This document shows positions 24,956 through 32,200 of a stretch of DNA of 45,281 nt, piece after piece. Under the pieces are notes generated by a model. The model had not been told where the DNA came from. It ran no database searches and worked only from the letters and a program-made list of their open reading frames with translations. Each line of letters begins with the position of its first letter. Within the stretch, counting starts at the first letter, position 1. Origin of the DNA: an uncultured Spirochaetaceae bacterium (lineage in GTDB: Bacteria > Spirochaetota > Spirochaetia > Sphaerochaetales > Sphaerochaetaceae); contig CALXLT010000043.1 in NCBI GenBank assembly GCA_944389275.1, forward strand, positions 1 to 45,281. The letters are read 5' to 3'. A program made the translations under genes and the position numbers.

Positions 24956-24990
24956 AGCCTGAGAGTAGCACAAGGAAATTATGGCATCAA
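24956..24990 (-). promoter_or_regulatory. Leaderless promoter of proA, overlapping the yqeB stop codon
   Basis: On the minus strand: TTGATG (24985-24990), a 17-base spacer, TACTCT (24962-24967), then 6 bases to ATG 24955. The -35 box overlaps the last bases of yqeB including its stop codon. Confidence 0.65.
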
Positions 24991-26054
24991 CGACTCTTTG
25001 AGGCAAAATAGCCATCAACCGCTTCCAGCACCCCGCCAGCGATCGCCCGTGCCTTGTCAGAGACTGTAAGATGGTCAACGCTCCCGCCGCGTGGATCTAT
25101 GTCGGCTATCTTGAAGCCCTCGGGGACAAAGAGCCCGTCATGAAGGAGCCCTCTTATCTTGCCATCGATCGAGGCAGGGATCTCCGTGTCCCCGACATAG
25201 GCTATGGCCTCGCCTTTATGGACTATATCGCCGATCTTCCTCTCGCATCTGAAAGCGCCGCTGCATGGAGAGTGCATGACACGCTCTGCCGCGTATCCCG
25301 CGATATTCCCCGGAATGCCAGTGTTAGGGATCGCCGAGCCATTATATATGACAGATCCAAGGGTATGGCCCCTCTTCGTCTCGATTACCGCATCAGCATC
25401 CACGCCCGCGGTGAAGCCAGGCCCCAATGCCACGACAAGCGGAGCCATATCGATCCTTGTCCCGAGATTGCGCTTGGCGATCGCGGCGTCGACAAGGACC
25501 TCAGGCGAAAGGGAAAGCACGGCCGAGAGCGATGGATCGACAAGAACAGGAACCGCGCCGCGCCCAAGGATGGAGAGAGCCTCATCAAGCGTGGATGTAA
25601 GTATCCCGTCAACGCCCTCTATCGTGACCTTTCCCTCATAGACAGCCTCTGCGAATGAGACTGTCCGCCTTATGACCGTAGGCTGCTCTATCTCAGCCGC
25701 GATCACGCTGTAGCCCGCCTTCAAAAGCCTTATGATCGTGCCTGTGGCGAGGTCGCCTGCGCCGCGTACAGCGACAAGGCGCATCTTCCTTTCATACGAC
25801 GCAAGGATGGTCCTGATTATCTCGCCGGTATCGAAGCACTGCTGCACATGATCTCCGATAGGCTCTGAAAGAGGTCCTGCCGCCACTATGCAGAAAGCCT
25901 CTGAGACAGGAAGGCGGGAAGCGTCAACGCCGCCTCCTATTATCAGGGCAGTATCCTTGCCGATCGTCCCTGAGTTATCCCAGCCAAGGGCGGAGAAGAC
26001 ATCCTCCACGAAATCCTTATCGGAAAAGTCTCCAATTATGCATATATTCCTCAT
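24987..26054 (-). CDS. yqeB: YqeB/EF2563-family selenium-dependent molybdenum hydroxylase system protein
   Basis: A 355-residue protein. Its central Rossmann-like motif LVAVRGAGDLATGTIIRLLKAGYSVIAAEIE and the following QPTVIRRTVSFAEAVYEG are the mark of the YqeB (EF2563) family, related to XdhC. The middle carries ALGPGFTAGVDADAVIET. The C-terminal part (PCSGAFRCERKIGDIVHKGEAIAYVG) looks like a barrel or hairpin domain. In bacteria that use selenium-dependent molybdenum hydroxylases (xanthine dehydrogenase and relatives), this family is a maturation factor. It starts 3 bases after the yqeC stop with AAGGA upstream. An N-terminal extension of about 90 residues precedes the core. Confidence 0.85.
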   Translation of the reverse strand: MRNICIIGDFSDKDFVEDVFSALGWDNSGTIGKDTALIIGGGVDASRLPVSEAFCIVAAGPLSEPIGDHVQQCFDTGEIIRTILASYERKMRLVAVRGAGDLATGTIIRLLKAGYSVIAAEIEQPTVIRRTVSFAEAVYEGKVTIEGVDGILTSTLDEALSILGRGAVPVLVDPSLSAVLSLSPEVLVDAAIAKRNLGTRIDMAPLVVALGPGFTAGVDADAVIETKRGHTLGSVIYNGSAIPNTGIPGNIAGYAAERVMHSPCSGAFRCERKIGDIVHKGEAIAYVGDTEIPASIDGKIRGLLHDGLFVPEGFKIADIDPRGGSVDHLTVSDKARAIAGGVLEAVDGYFASKSR

Positions 26055-26057
26055 CTC

Positions 26058-26768
26058 TCATTCCTTTATGATAGAGAAGACCTTATCCTCCCTGATCGAC
26101 GCGGCTGCAACTGAAGCGGAAGCTGGGTACTCAAGACCAGCTAGATCAGAGATATCCCCCTTGTAGCTATCAGCGCCATTGAGCACGATCGCGCATCGTC
26201 CGCAGAAGCCCTTCGATAATCCTTCATCGGCGTTGAGATACCATGAAAGATACGAGTCATCTATGATCCCATCCCGGCCATCGCCGAATACCGATGAATA
26301 GATCTTATCCCCGATGCCCCAAAGCCCCATGACCCCTATGACGGCCGTCGTAAGGTGATGGATGACAGGATCGCGCTCCGTGTGGAGCTTCAATGGCAGC
26401 CCCCTGGAACCATCGGCTTCAGAGATAATCACATCATATCTCTGATAAAGGGCAGAAAGTACCTCCTCTCGTGGCGCTATCCACTTCTTCATGTCAAGGA
26501 CGCTATGCTCAGCATAGAATGCGAGCTTCCCCTTCTCCGCCTCCTCTCCAAGTATGCTCTCATCCTCGAAAACCAGATCAGCGCCGTAGTCATGCAGGCG
26601 TGGAGACGCGACCTTCGTCGTCGTCGTGATGAGCACGCTGAGCCCGCTCTCAGCCAAGGCGTGCCCCAGAAGCGACATGAGGCTGGTCTTGCCGCCTCCG
26701 CCCGTTATCGAAATGAAGCCCTTCCCCTCCGGGATGAGCTTGCCTATAAGCCAATCAGAAAGTCTCAC
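26058..26768 (-). CDS. yqeC: YqeC-family selenium-dependent hydroxylase accessory protein
   Basis: A 236-residue P-loop protein. Near the N-terminus comes ITGGGGKTSLMSLLGHAL, then LITTTTKVASP, and further on VIISEADGSRGLPLKLH. This matches YqeC, a putative nucleotide-binding accessory protein of selenium-dependent molybdenum hydroxylases. The GTG at 26768 is chosen because a TATAAT ends 7 bases upstream; an ATG at 26780 would place that -10 box over the start codon. It is the first gene of the yqeC-yqeB operon and is divergent from the cation-efflux gene. No hydroxylase subunit is in the window. Confidence 0.85.
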   Translation of the reverse strand: MRLSDWLIGKLIPEGKGFISITGGGGKTSLMSLLGHALAESGLSVLITTTTKVASPRLHDYGADLVFEDESILGEEAEKGKLAFYAEHSVLDMKKWIAPREEVLSALYQRYDVIISEADGSRGLPLKLHTERDPVIHHLTTAVIGVMGLWGIGDKIYSSVFGDGRDGIIDDSYLSWYLNADEGLSKGFCGRCAIVLNGADSYKGDISDLAGLEYPASASVAAASIREDKVFSIIKE

Positions 26769-26781
26769 AGGATGCATTATA
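26769..26781 (-). promoter_or_regulatory. Leaderless promoter of yqeC
   Basis: TATAAT (26776-26781, minus strand) ends 7 bases before GTG 26768. The -35 hexamer at standard distance (GGGTAT) is weak and faces the -35 of the divergent promoter. Confidence 0.5.
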
Positions 26782-26794
26782 GCACCGAAGCTCC

Positions 26795-26830
26795 TTGTAT
26801 ACCCTGCCAAACATGGCTAGAATCGCGATT
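26795..26830 (+). promoter_or_regulatory. Leaderless promoter of the cation-efflux gene
   Basis: TTGTAT (26795-26800), a 17-base spacer, TAGAAT (26818-26823), then 7 bases to ATG 26831, which opens the protein with MVEEGTRKK. Further ATG codons upstream lie inside the promoter. Confidence 0.7.
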
Positions 26831-27946
26831 ATGGTCGAAGAAGGAACAAGGAAGAAAGTACTCCAGAGGACTGCCGCGACAGGCATCGCGTCAAATGCCT
26901 TCATTGCTGTCCTCAAGCTCATAATAGGAATCGCATCAGGCTCTGTCGCGATCGTATCGGATGCGGCGAACAACCTCTCGGACATGCTTTCATCGATAGT
27001 GACGATCATAGGCTTCAACGCGTCCACCCGCCGCCCTACCCATTCCCATCCGCTGGGATTCGGCAGGATGGAGTACATCTCGGCCCTCTTCGTCGCTTTC
27101 CTTGTCATATTCACCGGCGCTTCGTTCTTCCGCTCGTCGATAGACAGGATAATAGAGCCAACCCCTGTGGAGATATCGCTGCCGATGGTCCTCATCCTCG
27201 TCATGACGATACTCATAAAGATAGGACTCTGGAGGATCAACATCAGGAACGGAAGGAGAATCGAGAGCGAGGCGCTGTCAGCATCAGGCTCAGACGCCCT
27301 CTCCGATGCCCTAGCGACAACAGTCACGATAGTCGCCGCGATCGCATCCAGGTTCTCAACGCTGCCGATCGATGGCATCGCGGGCATCATCGTATCGATA
27401 TTCATACTCTATGCCGGTGTCACGAGCGTCGTAGGCACTGTATCGACGATCGTCGGGGAAAGGCCGACAAAGGATACGGTCGCCTTCCTCAGGTCCATAA
27501 TCAACAGCCATCCTCCCCTTTCCGGAGGATATGACATACAGATCCATACATACGGCCCTTCAAGGTCCATCGGGACATGCAATGTCGAGGTGCCTTCGGA
27601 CTCCCTCACGGAGGAGGTATTCGACGCCATGACGGACGCTCAGGAGGAGATAATGGATAAGATGGGCATATACATGACATTCGGCATGTACGCGGTGAAC
27701 ACGAAGAACCCGGTCGTGCAGCTTATGAAGCAGGAAGTCCTGAAGGTGCTCAAGGCCACATCCCCCGCAGTGCTCAGCATCCATGGCTTCCATGTCCATT
27801 TCGAGGACTCGCGCGTGCACTTCGATGTGGTCGTGGACTTCACGGTCACCGATCTCGCGGCATTCCGGAGCGCGGAGCAGAAAGCCCTGGAGGAAGCATT
27901 CCCGACATATTCCTTCAGCTTCAATATCGATCCTGATTACGCCTGA
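26831..27946 (+). CDS. Cation diffusion facilitator family transporter
   Basis: A 371-residue inner-membrane protein with six predicted membrane segments (about 20-210) and a cytoplasmic C-terminal domain. Metal-site motifs are visible: VSDAANNLSDMLSS in the second helix and SGSDALSDALATTVTI in the fifth, plus THSHPLGFGRMEY between helices 2 and 3. These fit CDF exporters for zinc, manganese or iron. The C-terminal domain (from ~215) is longer than in most CDF proteins and holds two ferredoxin-like segments. The gene ends inside its own terminator and is monocistronic. Confidence 0.9.
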   Translation: MVEEGTRKKVLQRTAATGIASNAFIAVLKLIIGIASGSVAIVSDAANNLSDMLSSIVTIIGFNASTRRPTHSHPLGFGRMEYISALFVAFLVIFTGASFFRSSIDRIIEPTPVEISLPMVLILVMTILIKIGLWRINIRNGRRIESEALSASGSDALSDALATTVTIVAAIASRFSTLPIDGIAGIIVSIFILYAGVTSVVGTVSTIVGERPTKDTVAFLRSIINSHPPLSGGYDIQIHTYGPSRSIGTCNVEVPSDSLTEEVFDAMTDAQEEIMDKMGIYMTFGMYAVNTKNPVVQLMKQEVLKVLKATSPAVLSIHGFHVHFEDSRVHFDVVVDFTVTDLAAFRSAEQKALEEAFPTYSFSFNIDPDYA

Positions 27947-27966
27947 TACATTTTCAGGCGTTTTTA
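27940..27966 (+). terminator. Intrinsic terminator of the cation-efflux gene
   Basis: CGCCTGA (27940-27946) pairs with TCAGGCG (27954-27960) across a 7-base loop, followed by TTTTTATT. The left arm contains the stop codon. It marks the left edge of the AT-rich islet. Confidence 0.9.
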
Positions 27967-28235
27967 TTGTCCAGAATTTTCCTTAGCAATCATTTACATA
28001 TAAAGATCTTGCTCATTCAATCTAGTTCCAGTTGCTCTTATCAGTATATTGCTCTTCTCTGATATTTTTCAAATTTCCGTGGGCAGAATGCGGGCAATAT
28101 GTTTATCCCTTGAAAGAGAACTACAAGAAGATTGCATTATCAACAACAAAAAGCTTCATTAAGGCTTTCCATTAAGGCAGATCCTGCTCCGGATTATATA
28201 TATATTGTTACAACTCATGAGATGGTTATCAAAAT
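27967..28235. other. AT-rich stretch without a clear gene
   Basis: About 270 bases of AT-rich sequence. A short open frame on the plus strand (TTG at 28032 to TAA at 28173) codes 47 residues with a FPWAECGQYVYPLKENYKK segment. It has no Shine-Dalgarno site and no recognised family, and could be the remnant of a larger gene. A TA-rich run at 28194-28208 might serve as a promoter element for the next open frame, but no convincing -35/-10 pair is visible. Confidence 0.4.
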
Positions 28236-28562
28236 ATGGAAAAGACAAAAAGGATACTGACAATAACAAAGTCCGCCTACGCTTTGCAGATACAGGATGG
28301 TCTACCCAGCCCTGATTACCAGTGGGCACCGAGCATTGAGTCCAGAGGTACTTCATTTAGTACGTCGATCACCGGCAGCCTCCCCTGCGCTGGGTGGATT
28401 TACTTGACAGATCCAGGAAACAACACGTATTTTATATCTACAGGCACAGTAATGTGCACTGATGATCAGGGAGTGCCGGGCAAATGCCTAAGCGTATGCG
28501 AAAGCGAAGTACGCCTGCCCCTGAGGGCCACCTTCTTTTCCAAGGAGGTGGTTTGTTTATGA
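28236..28562 (+). CDS. Hypothetical small protein coupled to the DUF3800 gene
   Basis: A 108-residue open frame of unknown family. It begins MEKTKRILTITKSAY, has four cysteines (CAGW, VMC, GKC, SVC) in the second half and no signal peptide or membrane segment. The stop overlaps the DUF3800 start codon as ATGA (28559-28562), which would be a normal coupled pair. However, its last nine residues are encoded by the DUF3800 Shine-Dalgarno region, so the 3' end may be a frame shadow. It has no clear ribosome binding site. It lies inside the AT-rich islet. Confidence 0.4.
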   Translation: MEKTKRILTITKSAYALQIQDGLPSPDYQWAPSIESRGTSFSTSITGSLPCAGWIYLTDPGNNTYFISTGTVMCTDDQGVPGKCLSVCESEVRLPLRATFFSKEVVCL

Positions 28563-29259
28563 GCCATACAGTTTGTGTCTTCTCTGATGAATCGGGTGTA
28601 TTTGACAAAGGCAGAAATAAATACTTTGTCTTTGGTGGCTTGATTCTTGATGCAGGAAAAGAAGAAGTGTCAAAAGTTTCCAGCTTATACACAAACATGG
28701 AAAATCATATGCGCTGTAAATCCGAATATGCCAACCTTGGCGAATTGAAAGCCAACTTATTGAGTTTTCAAGACAGAAGAAGAATATTTGCAACATTGGT
28801 TCCCTTCAATAAATTCGGTGTGGTTATACAACTTGATGCTTTACTTGAAAAAATCTTTACCAGCAAAAAATCAAAGCAAAGGTTTCAGGACTATGCCTAC
28901 AAAATAGGTTTAAAAATGCTTTCAAAGAATTGATATACAAAGGAGCAATGCATATTGATGAGGCATATCGATTCAATATCATCGTGGATCAGCATCAAAC
29001 AGCCACAGATGGTCGATACGAACTCGAAGAGGGGTTATTGCAGGAATTCAAAGAGGGAACATACAATATGAAATTCGACAAATATTCTGAACCTATTTTC
29101 TCCAATACTCAAAGTCTACGTGTAATACTTGCAGATTCAAAAGATAATATTCTCGTAAGAGCAGCTGATATAATTGCCAATAGAATATATTTTGAAGCGA
29201 ATAACGGTTCTTTAAGGAACCTAAGGGGAAAAAACATCACGATAACAAGATTACCATGA
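28559..29259 (+). pseudogene. DUF3800 domain protein, split by a -1 frameshift
   Basis: Read in two frames this makes one DUF3800 protein of about 233 residues. The first part, from ATG 28559, begins SHTVCVFSDESGVF, with the family's DES motif and the YFVFGGLIL strand, and reads to Lys119; left in frame it stops at 28931-28933. The second part continues in the -1 frame from 28915 as NAFKELIYKG and ends with ILADSKDNILVRAADIIANRIY, the family's C-terminal acidic motif. The ATG has a strong Shine-Dalgarno site (AAGGAGGTG). DUF3800 proteins are predicted RNase H-like nucleases, often found in mobile or defence islands. The break is either a one-base loss in an A run or programmed frameshifting. 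Confidence 0.75.
28909..28916 (+). other. T TTA AAA A slippery sequence at the DUF3800 frame break
   Basis: The heptamer T TTA AAA (X XXY YYZ form) sits exactly where frame 0 must give way to the -1 frame. A tandem slip there joins KIGLK to NAFKEL with no missing or extra residue. No strong downstream hairpin or well-spaced upstream Shine-Dalgarno-like stimulator is visible. Confidence 0.5.
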
Positions 29260-29272
29260 GAATACAGAAAGG

Positions 29273-29315
29273 GCCATGATGAAGCTTGAACATAACGTAG
29301 AAGAATCATCATGGC
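29273..29315. repeat. Perfect 10-bp inverted repeat at the right edge of the islet
   Basis: GCCATGATGA (29273-29282) and TCATCATGGC (29306-29315) are perfect inverted copies separated by 23 bases. They lie between the DUF3800 stop and the convergent outer-membrane protein gene. A U-run is lacking, so it is a poor terminator; it may be a recombination or regulatory relic. Confidence 0.55.
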
Positions 29316-29353
29316 ACATGCAGAATCTTTGACCTGATTTCCCTTCCTGCTAT

Positions 29354-29965
29354 TCAATACACGTATGATATTGCCGCAAACGGGGCCAGGAACGACCCGG
29401 AGATATCCACGCTCTGTGATTTATCCACAGCCTTCACGCTAGTGAATATAGGGCCTCCCATGGCTATCCCGAGATCAAGCCTCAGGCAATCGAGGAATGT
29501 AAGATCAACGGCAACCCTGCCATATATCGATAGCATGAGAGCGGAAAAATCTGCGGAAGCTATGGCAAGATCAAAGGTATGCCCGGAATATGAGCCATTG
29601 ACTCCGAACCCGATGGCAAGCCCTGTAAGGTCATTGAACTCACGGCGGAACCCAAGCCCCGCGCGGAATATGAAGCCAGCATCGCCTTCTATCCTCTGTG
29701 ATTCCTTTCCAGCCCAGCCATAGAGCGGAATGGAAACCCCAAGGCCATATTCAATGCCGAATCCTCCTCCGTCCTCACCAAAGTAATTGGCTCCATCGAC
29801 AGAGAGATAGAGAGTGGACTCACCGACGCTTTCCTCAGGCTTGGCGCCCTCAACACTTGAGAGCCAGAACCACTCAGGCGCTATCGAGACACCGATCTGG
29901 CCTTCAGCAGCGAAGGCAGGCACGGCAAGAAGAGCAATAAGCAGAGCAAGAACGACCTTCTTCAT
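29354..29965 (-). CDS. Predicted small outer-membrane beta-barrel protein
   Basis: A 203-residue protein with a Sec signal (MKKVVLALLIALLAVPAFA before AEGQ) and then strands with alternating hydrophobic residues (GFGIEYGLGVSIPLYGW, AGLGFRREFN, LAIGFGVNGSY), ending in FAAISYVY with a terminal aromatic residue. This is the usual pattern of an outer-membrane barrel. The start ATG 29965 has GGAGG 6 bases upstream, so this gene is initiated conventionally. Function is unknown. Base composition is normal for the chromosome, which places the right border of the AT-rich islet just before its stop. Confidence 0.75.
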   Translation of the reverse strand: MKKVVLALLIALLAVPAFAAEGQIGVSIAPEWFWLSSVEGAKPEESVGESTLYLSVDGANYFGEDGGGFGIEYGLGVSIPLYGWAGKESQRIEGDAGFIFRAGLGFRREFNDLTGLAIGFGVNGSYSGHTFDLAIASADFSALMLSIYGRVAVDLTFLDCLRLDLGIAMGGPIFTSVKAVDKSQSVDISGSFLAPFAAISYVY

Positions 29966-30034
29966 CCAAAACCTCCATAGATTGAGGATAAACCAAACAG
30001 ATCCCATTTGGAAGGATGAAGGCAGATTTCGGTG

Positions 30035-30074
30035 CGGATATATGCTTGCTCCATCATATTTCCGTGTGTATAAT
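30035..30074 (+). promoter_or_regulatory. Promoter and ModE-like operator of the Mol-type transporter operon
   Basis: TTGCTC (30046-30051), a 17-base spacer and TATAAT (30069-30074). An inverted repeat CGGATATATG (30035-30044) / CATATTTCCG (30055-30064), with one mismatch, brackets the -35 box. Its CG...TATAT / ATATnnCG layout resembles the operators of E. coli ModE. Binding here would block transcription. Confidence 0.6.
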
Positions 30075-30106
30075 GGATATCGATTACTTTAGGAAAAACA
30101 ATCGAA

Positions 30107-30436
30107 ATGGATGCGATTCTCAAGATCAGGCTTTCTGATGGTGATAGGATACTCTGCGGACCGGGAACGGAGATGCTCTTCGACGCTATCGAGGAGACAG
30201 GCTCCGTCAGGCGCGCCGCTGTGGCGACAGGCATGAGCTACACGAAGGCATGGAAGATCATACATGACGCAGAGAGCGCATCTGGAAAGGTCCTTGTAGA
30301 AAGGAGCAATGGAGGACGGGATGGAGGATGCGCTTCCCTTACAGATGATGCAAGATCCCTTATGGCACTATACAAGTCATTCTCCAGAAAGCTAACTGAG
30401 GCAAAGGACAGTATAATCAAGGAGATGGGGCTATGA
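30107..30436 (+). CDS. ModE-type winged-helix regulator
   Basis: A 109-residue protein equal to the DNA-binding half of ModE: an initial strand pair, a helix-turn-helix (ETGSVRRAAVATGMSYTKAWKIIHDAE) and the wing VLVERSNGGRDGGCASLT. The double-glycine wing is diagnostic for ModE-like LysR-family domains. The molybdate-binding TOBE domains of E. coli ModE are absent, so it may sense metal by another route or act constitutively. It heads the transporter operon, overlapping the permease gene by ATGA, and probably controls it through the nearby inverted repeat. Confidence 0.85.
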   Translation: MDAILKIRLSDGDRILCGPGTEMLFDAIEETGSVRRAAVATGMSYTKAWKIIHDAESASGKVLVERSNGGRDGGCASLTDDARSLMALYKSFSRKLTEAKDSIIKEMGL

Positions 30437-31437
30437 GGAAATGGATAATCCCTGCCCTTATGCTTCTCTACATAGCCGTCTTCATCCTATCGTTCGCGGC
30501 AGGACGCTTCCCGGTAAAGCCATCGGAGCTTATCAGGATACTATTCTCCAGGATCCTACCAATAGAGCAGGACTGGACAAGGCAGGCTGAATCGGTTGTC
30601 TTCAACATAAGGCTTCCCAGGATACTCGTGGCATCGCTTATCGGGGCGGGGCTATCGCTATCGGGACTGGTTTTCCAGATGATATTCCGCAACCCCATGG
30701 TCTCCCCCGATGTCCTCGGTACCACCTCAGGAGCTGGATTCGGAGCGGCGATAGCGCTGCTTCTCCATCTGCCGTCAGCGTCGCTTCCGCTCTTCGCCTT
30801 CATGTTCGGCCTGCTGGCCGTGATGCTTGTATGGCTTGTAGGCAGCAGGGTGCCGAACAACCAGATACTCGGCCTGATACTCGGCGGCATAATGATAAGC
30901 GCCCTCTTCGAGTCCGGGACAAGCTTCATAAAGCTCGTCGCCGATCCGAATGATGAGCTTCCGGCAATCACATACTTCCTCATGGGATCCCTGGCAGGGG
31001 CCGGCAATGATGAGCTGAGGATCGTCGTACTGCCAATGATAGCATCGGCGATTCCTCTGTTCCTTCTTTCATGGAAGCTGAATCTGCTCTCGCTTCCGGA
31101 GGAGGAGGCAAGGTCGCTTGGGGTGAATACCAAGGCAATCAGGGCAATAGCGATAGCCGCCGCGTCGCTTATGACAGCCTCCTCCGTCGCGGTTGCAGGG
31201 ATGATCGGCTGGGTAGGCCTCGTGATACCACACGTGACACGGATGCTGACAGGCCCTGACGCAAGGTGGTCCATACCTTCGTCGATGCTGCTGGGATCAG
31301 CCTTCCTCACAGCTGTCGATACCGTCGCCCGTACCGCAAGCTATCAGGAGATACCAATAGGCATACTCACGTCATTCATAGGGGCGCCATTCTTCCTCTA
31401 TCTAATAATCAGGGAGGGTCGGCGGAATGAGGCTTGA
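30433..31437 (+). CDS. FecCD/BtuC-family ABC transporter permease (probable molybdate/tungstate)
   Basis: A 334-residue inner-membrane permease with about ten membrane segments and the BtuC/FecCD motifs: FNIRLPRILVASLIGAGLSLSG, FRNPMVSPDVLGTTSGAGFGA and, near the end, GMIGWVGLVIPHVTRML. Most family members import iron-siderophore complexes or cobalamin, but MolB of Haemophilus influenzae, which imports molybdate, belongs here too. The ModE-type regulator upstream supports molybdate or tungstate as substrate. It overlaps both its neighbours, so translation is coupled. Confidence 0.88.
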   Translation: MRKWIIPALMLLYIAVFILSFAAGRFPVKPSELIRILFSRILPIEQDWTRQAESVVFNIRLPRILVASLIGAGLSLSGLVFQMIFRNPMVSPDVLGTTSGAGFGAAIALLLHLPSASLPLFAFMFGLLAVMLVWLVGSRVPNNQILGLILGGIMISALFESGTSFIKLVADPNDELPAITYFLMGSLAGAGNDELRIVVLPMIASAIPLFLLSWKLNLLSLPEEEARSLGVNTKAIRAIAIAAASLMTASSVAVAGMIGWVGLVIPHVTRMLTGPDARWSIPSSMLLGSAFLTAVDTVARTASYQEIPIGILTSFIGAPFFLYLIIREGRRNEA

Positions 31438-32200
31438 GGCAAAGGATCTCTCCTTCAGCTATGGCAGGATGAAGGTGCTTGAGGATATCTCATTTTCAGC
31501 GGAGAGCGGAAGCTTCACAGCCCTTCTCGGACGCAACGGATCGGGGAAGACAACGCTCATAAGGCTGCTCCTTGGCTTTCTCTCCCCTGAATCGGGATCG
31601 GTTGAGATCGATGGCAGGGATATAGCCCGGATGAGCACGAAAGAGAGGGCGATGGCGATAGCGTATATCCCGCAGCAGACCGAGAGCGTCTACTCATACA
31701 CCGTACTGGACGCCGTCATGATGGGGCTCTCACCTTCTCTCTCCGTATTCAAAAGGCCAGGGAGGAAGGAGAAGGATAAAGCGATGGAGGCTCTTTCCAC
31801 CCTTGGGATAGAAAGCCTTGCGGGAAGGTACGTGAACAGGATAAGCGGAGGAGAGAGGCAGCTTGTGTTGATCGCTCGCTCAATCGCGCAGGACGCGAGG
31901 ATACTCCTGCTGGATGAGCCGACATCATCCCTTGACTACTCCAACCAGATGCTTGTCCTGGAGACAGCGGGAAAGCTCAGAGGTAACGGCTATACGATCA
32001 TACTCTCGACGCATAACCCTGAGCACGCTCTCTCCCACGCCTCCTCTATAATAGCCCTCTCCGGCACGAGGCTGGCATACTGCGGCGCTCCCGAAGGCCT
32101 TCTCGACGGGAAGGTTCTCTCTGATCTCTATGGAAGGCCCTTGGAGATAAGAAGCATAGAGGCCGGCGGCAAAGGAAGGCTTGTATGCATACCGGTCTAG
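31427..32200 (+). CDS. FecE/BtuD-family ABC transporter ATPase (probable molybdate/tungstate)
   Basis: A 257-residue ATP-binding subunit with Walker A GRNGSGKTT, Q-loop IPQQTESVYS, signature ISGGERQLV, Walker B ILLLDEPTSSLD and the switch histidine in STHNPEHAL. It energises the permease encoded just upstream (11-base overlap). The Q-loop environment and C-terminal tail are of the FecE type. Its 3' end overlaps the methyltransferase gene by 16 bases, so the non-transport gene is translated as part of the same operon. Confidence 0.9.
   Translation: MRLEAKDLSFSYGRMKVLEDISFSAESGSFTALLGRNGSGKTTLIRLLLGFLSPESGSVEIDGRDIARMSTKERAMAIAYIPQQTESVYSYTVLDAVMMGLSPSLSVFKRPGRKEKDKAMEALSTLGIESLAGRYVNRISGGERQLVLIARSIAQDARILLLDEPTSSLDYSNQMLVLETAGKLRGNGYTIILSTHNPEHALSHASSIIALSGTRLAYCGAPEGLLDGKVLSDLYGRPLEIRSIEAGGKGRLVCIPV

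Noticed and set aside
28157..28178. Two direct copies of CATTAAGGC, 13 bases apart
   Set aside because: Too short and too close together to be convincing as an insertion footprint; no matching copy was seen at the other edge of the islet.
28948..29259. Independent start of the second DUF3800 half at ATG 28948
   Set aside because: AAAGGAG lies only 2 bases before this ATG, too close for normal use, and the family sequence clearly continues upstream of it.
29273..29315. Inverted repeat read as a terminator of the DUF3800 gene
   Set aside because: The 23-base loop is large and no U-run follows on either strand, so it is listed only as a repeat.
30468..31310. A 280-codon open frame opposite the FecCD permease gene
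   Set aside because: Shadow of the permease reading frame; the plus-strand protein has clear family motifs and this one none.
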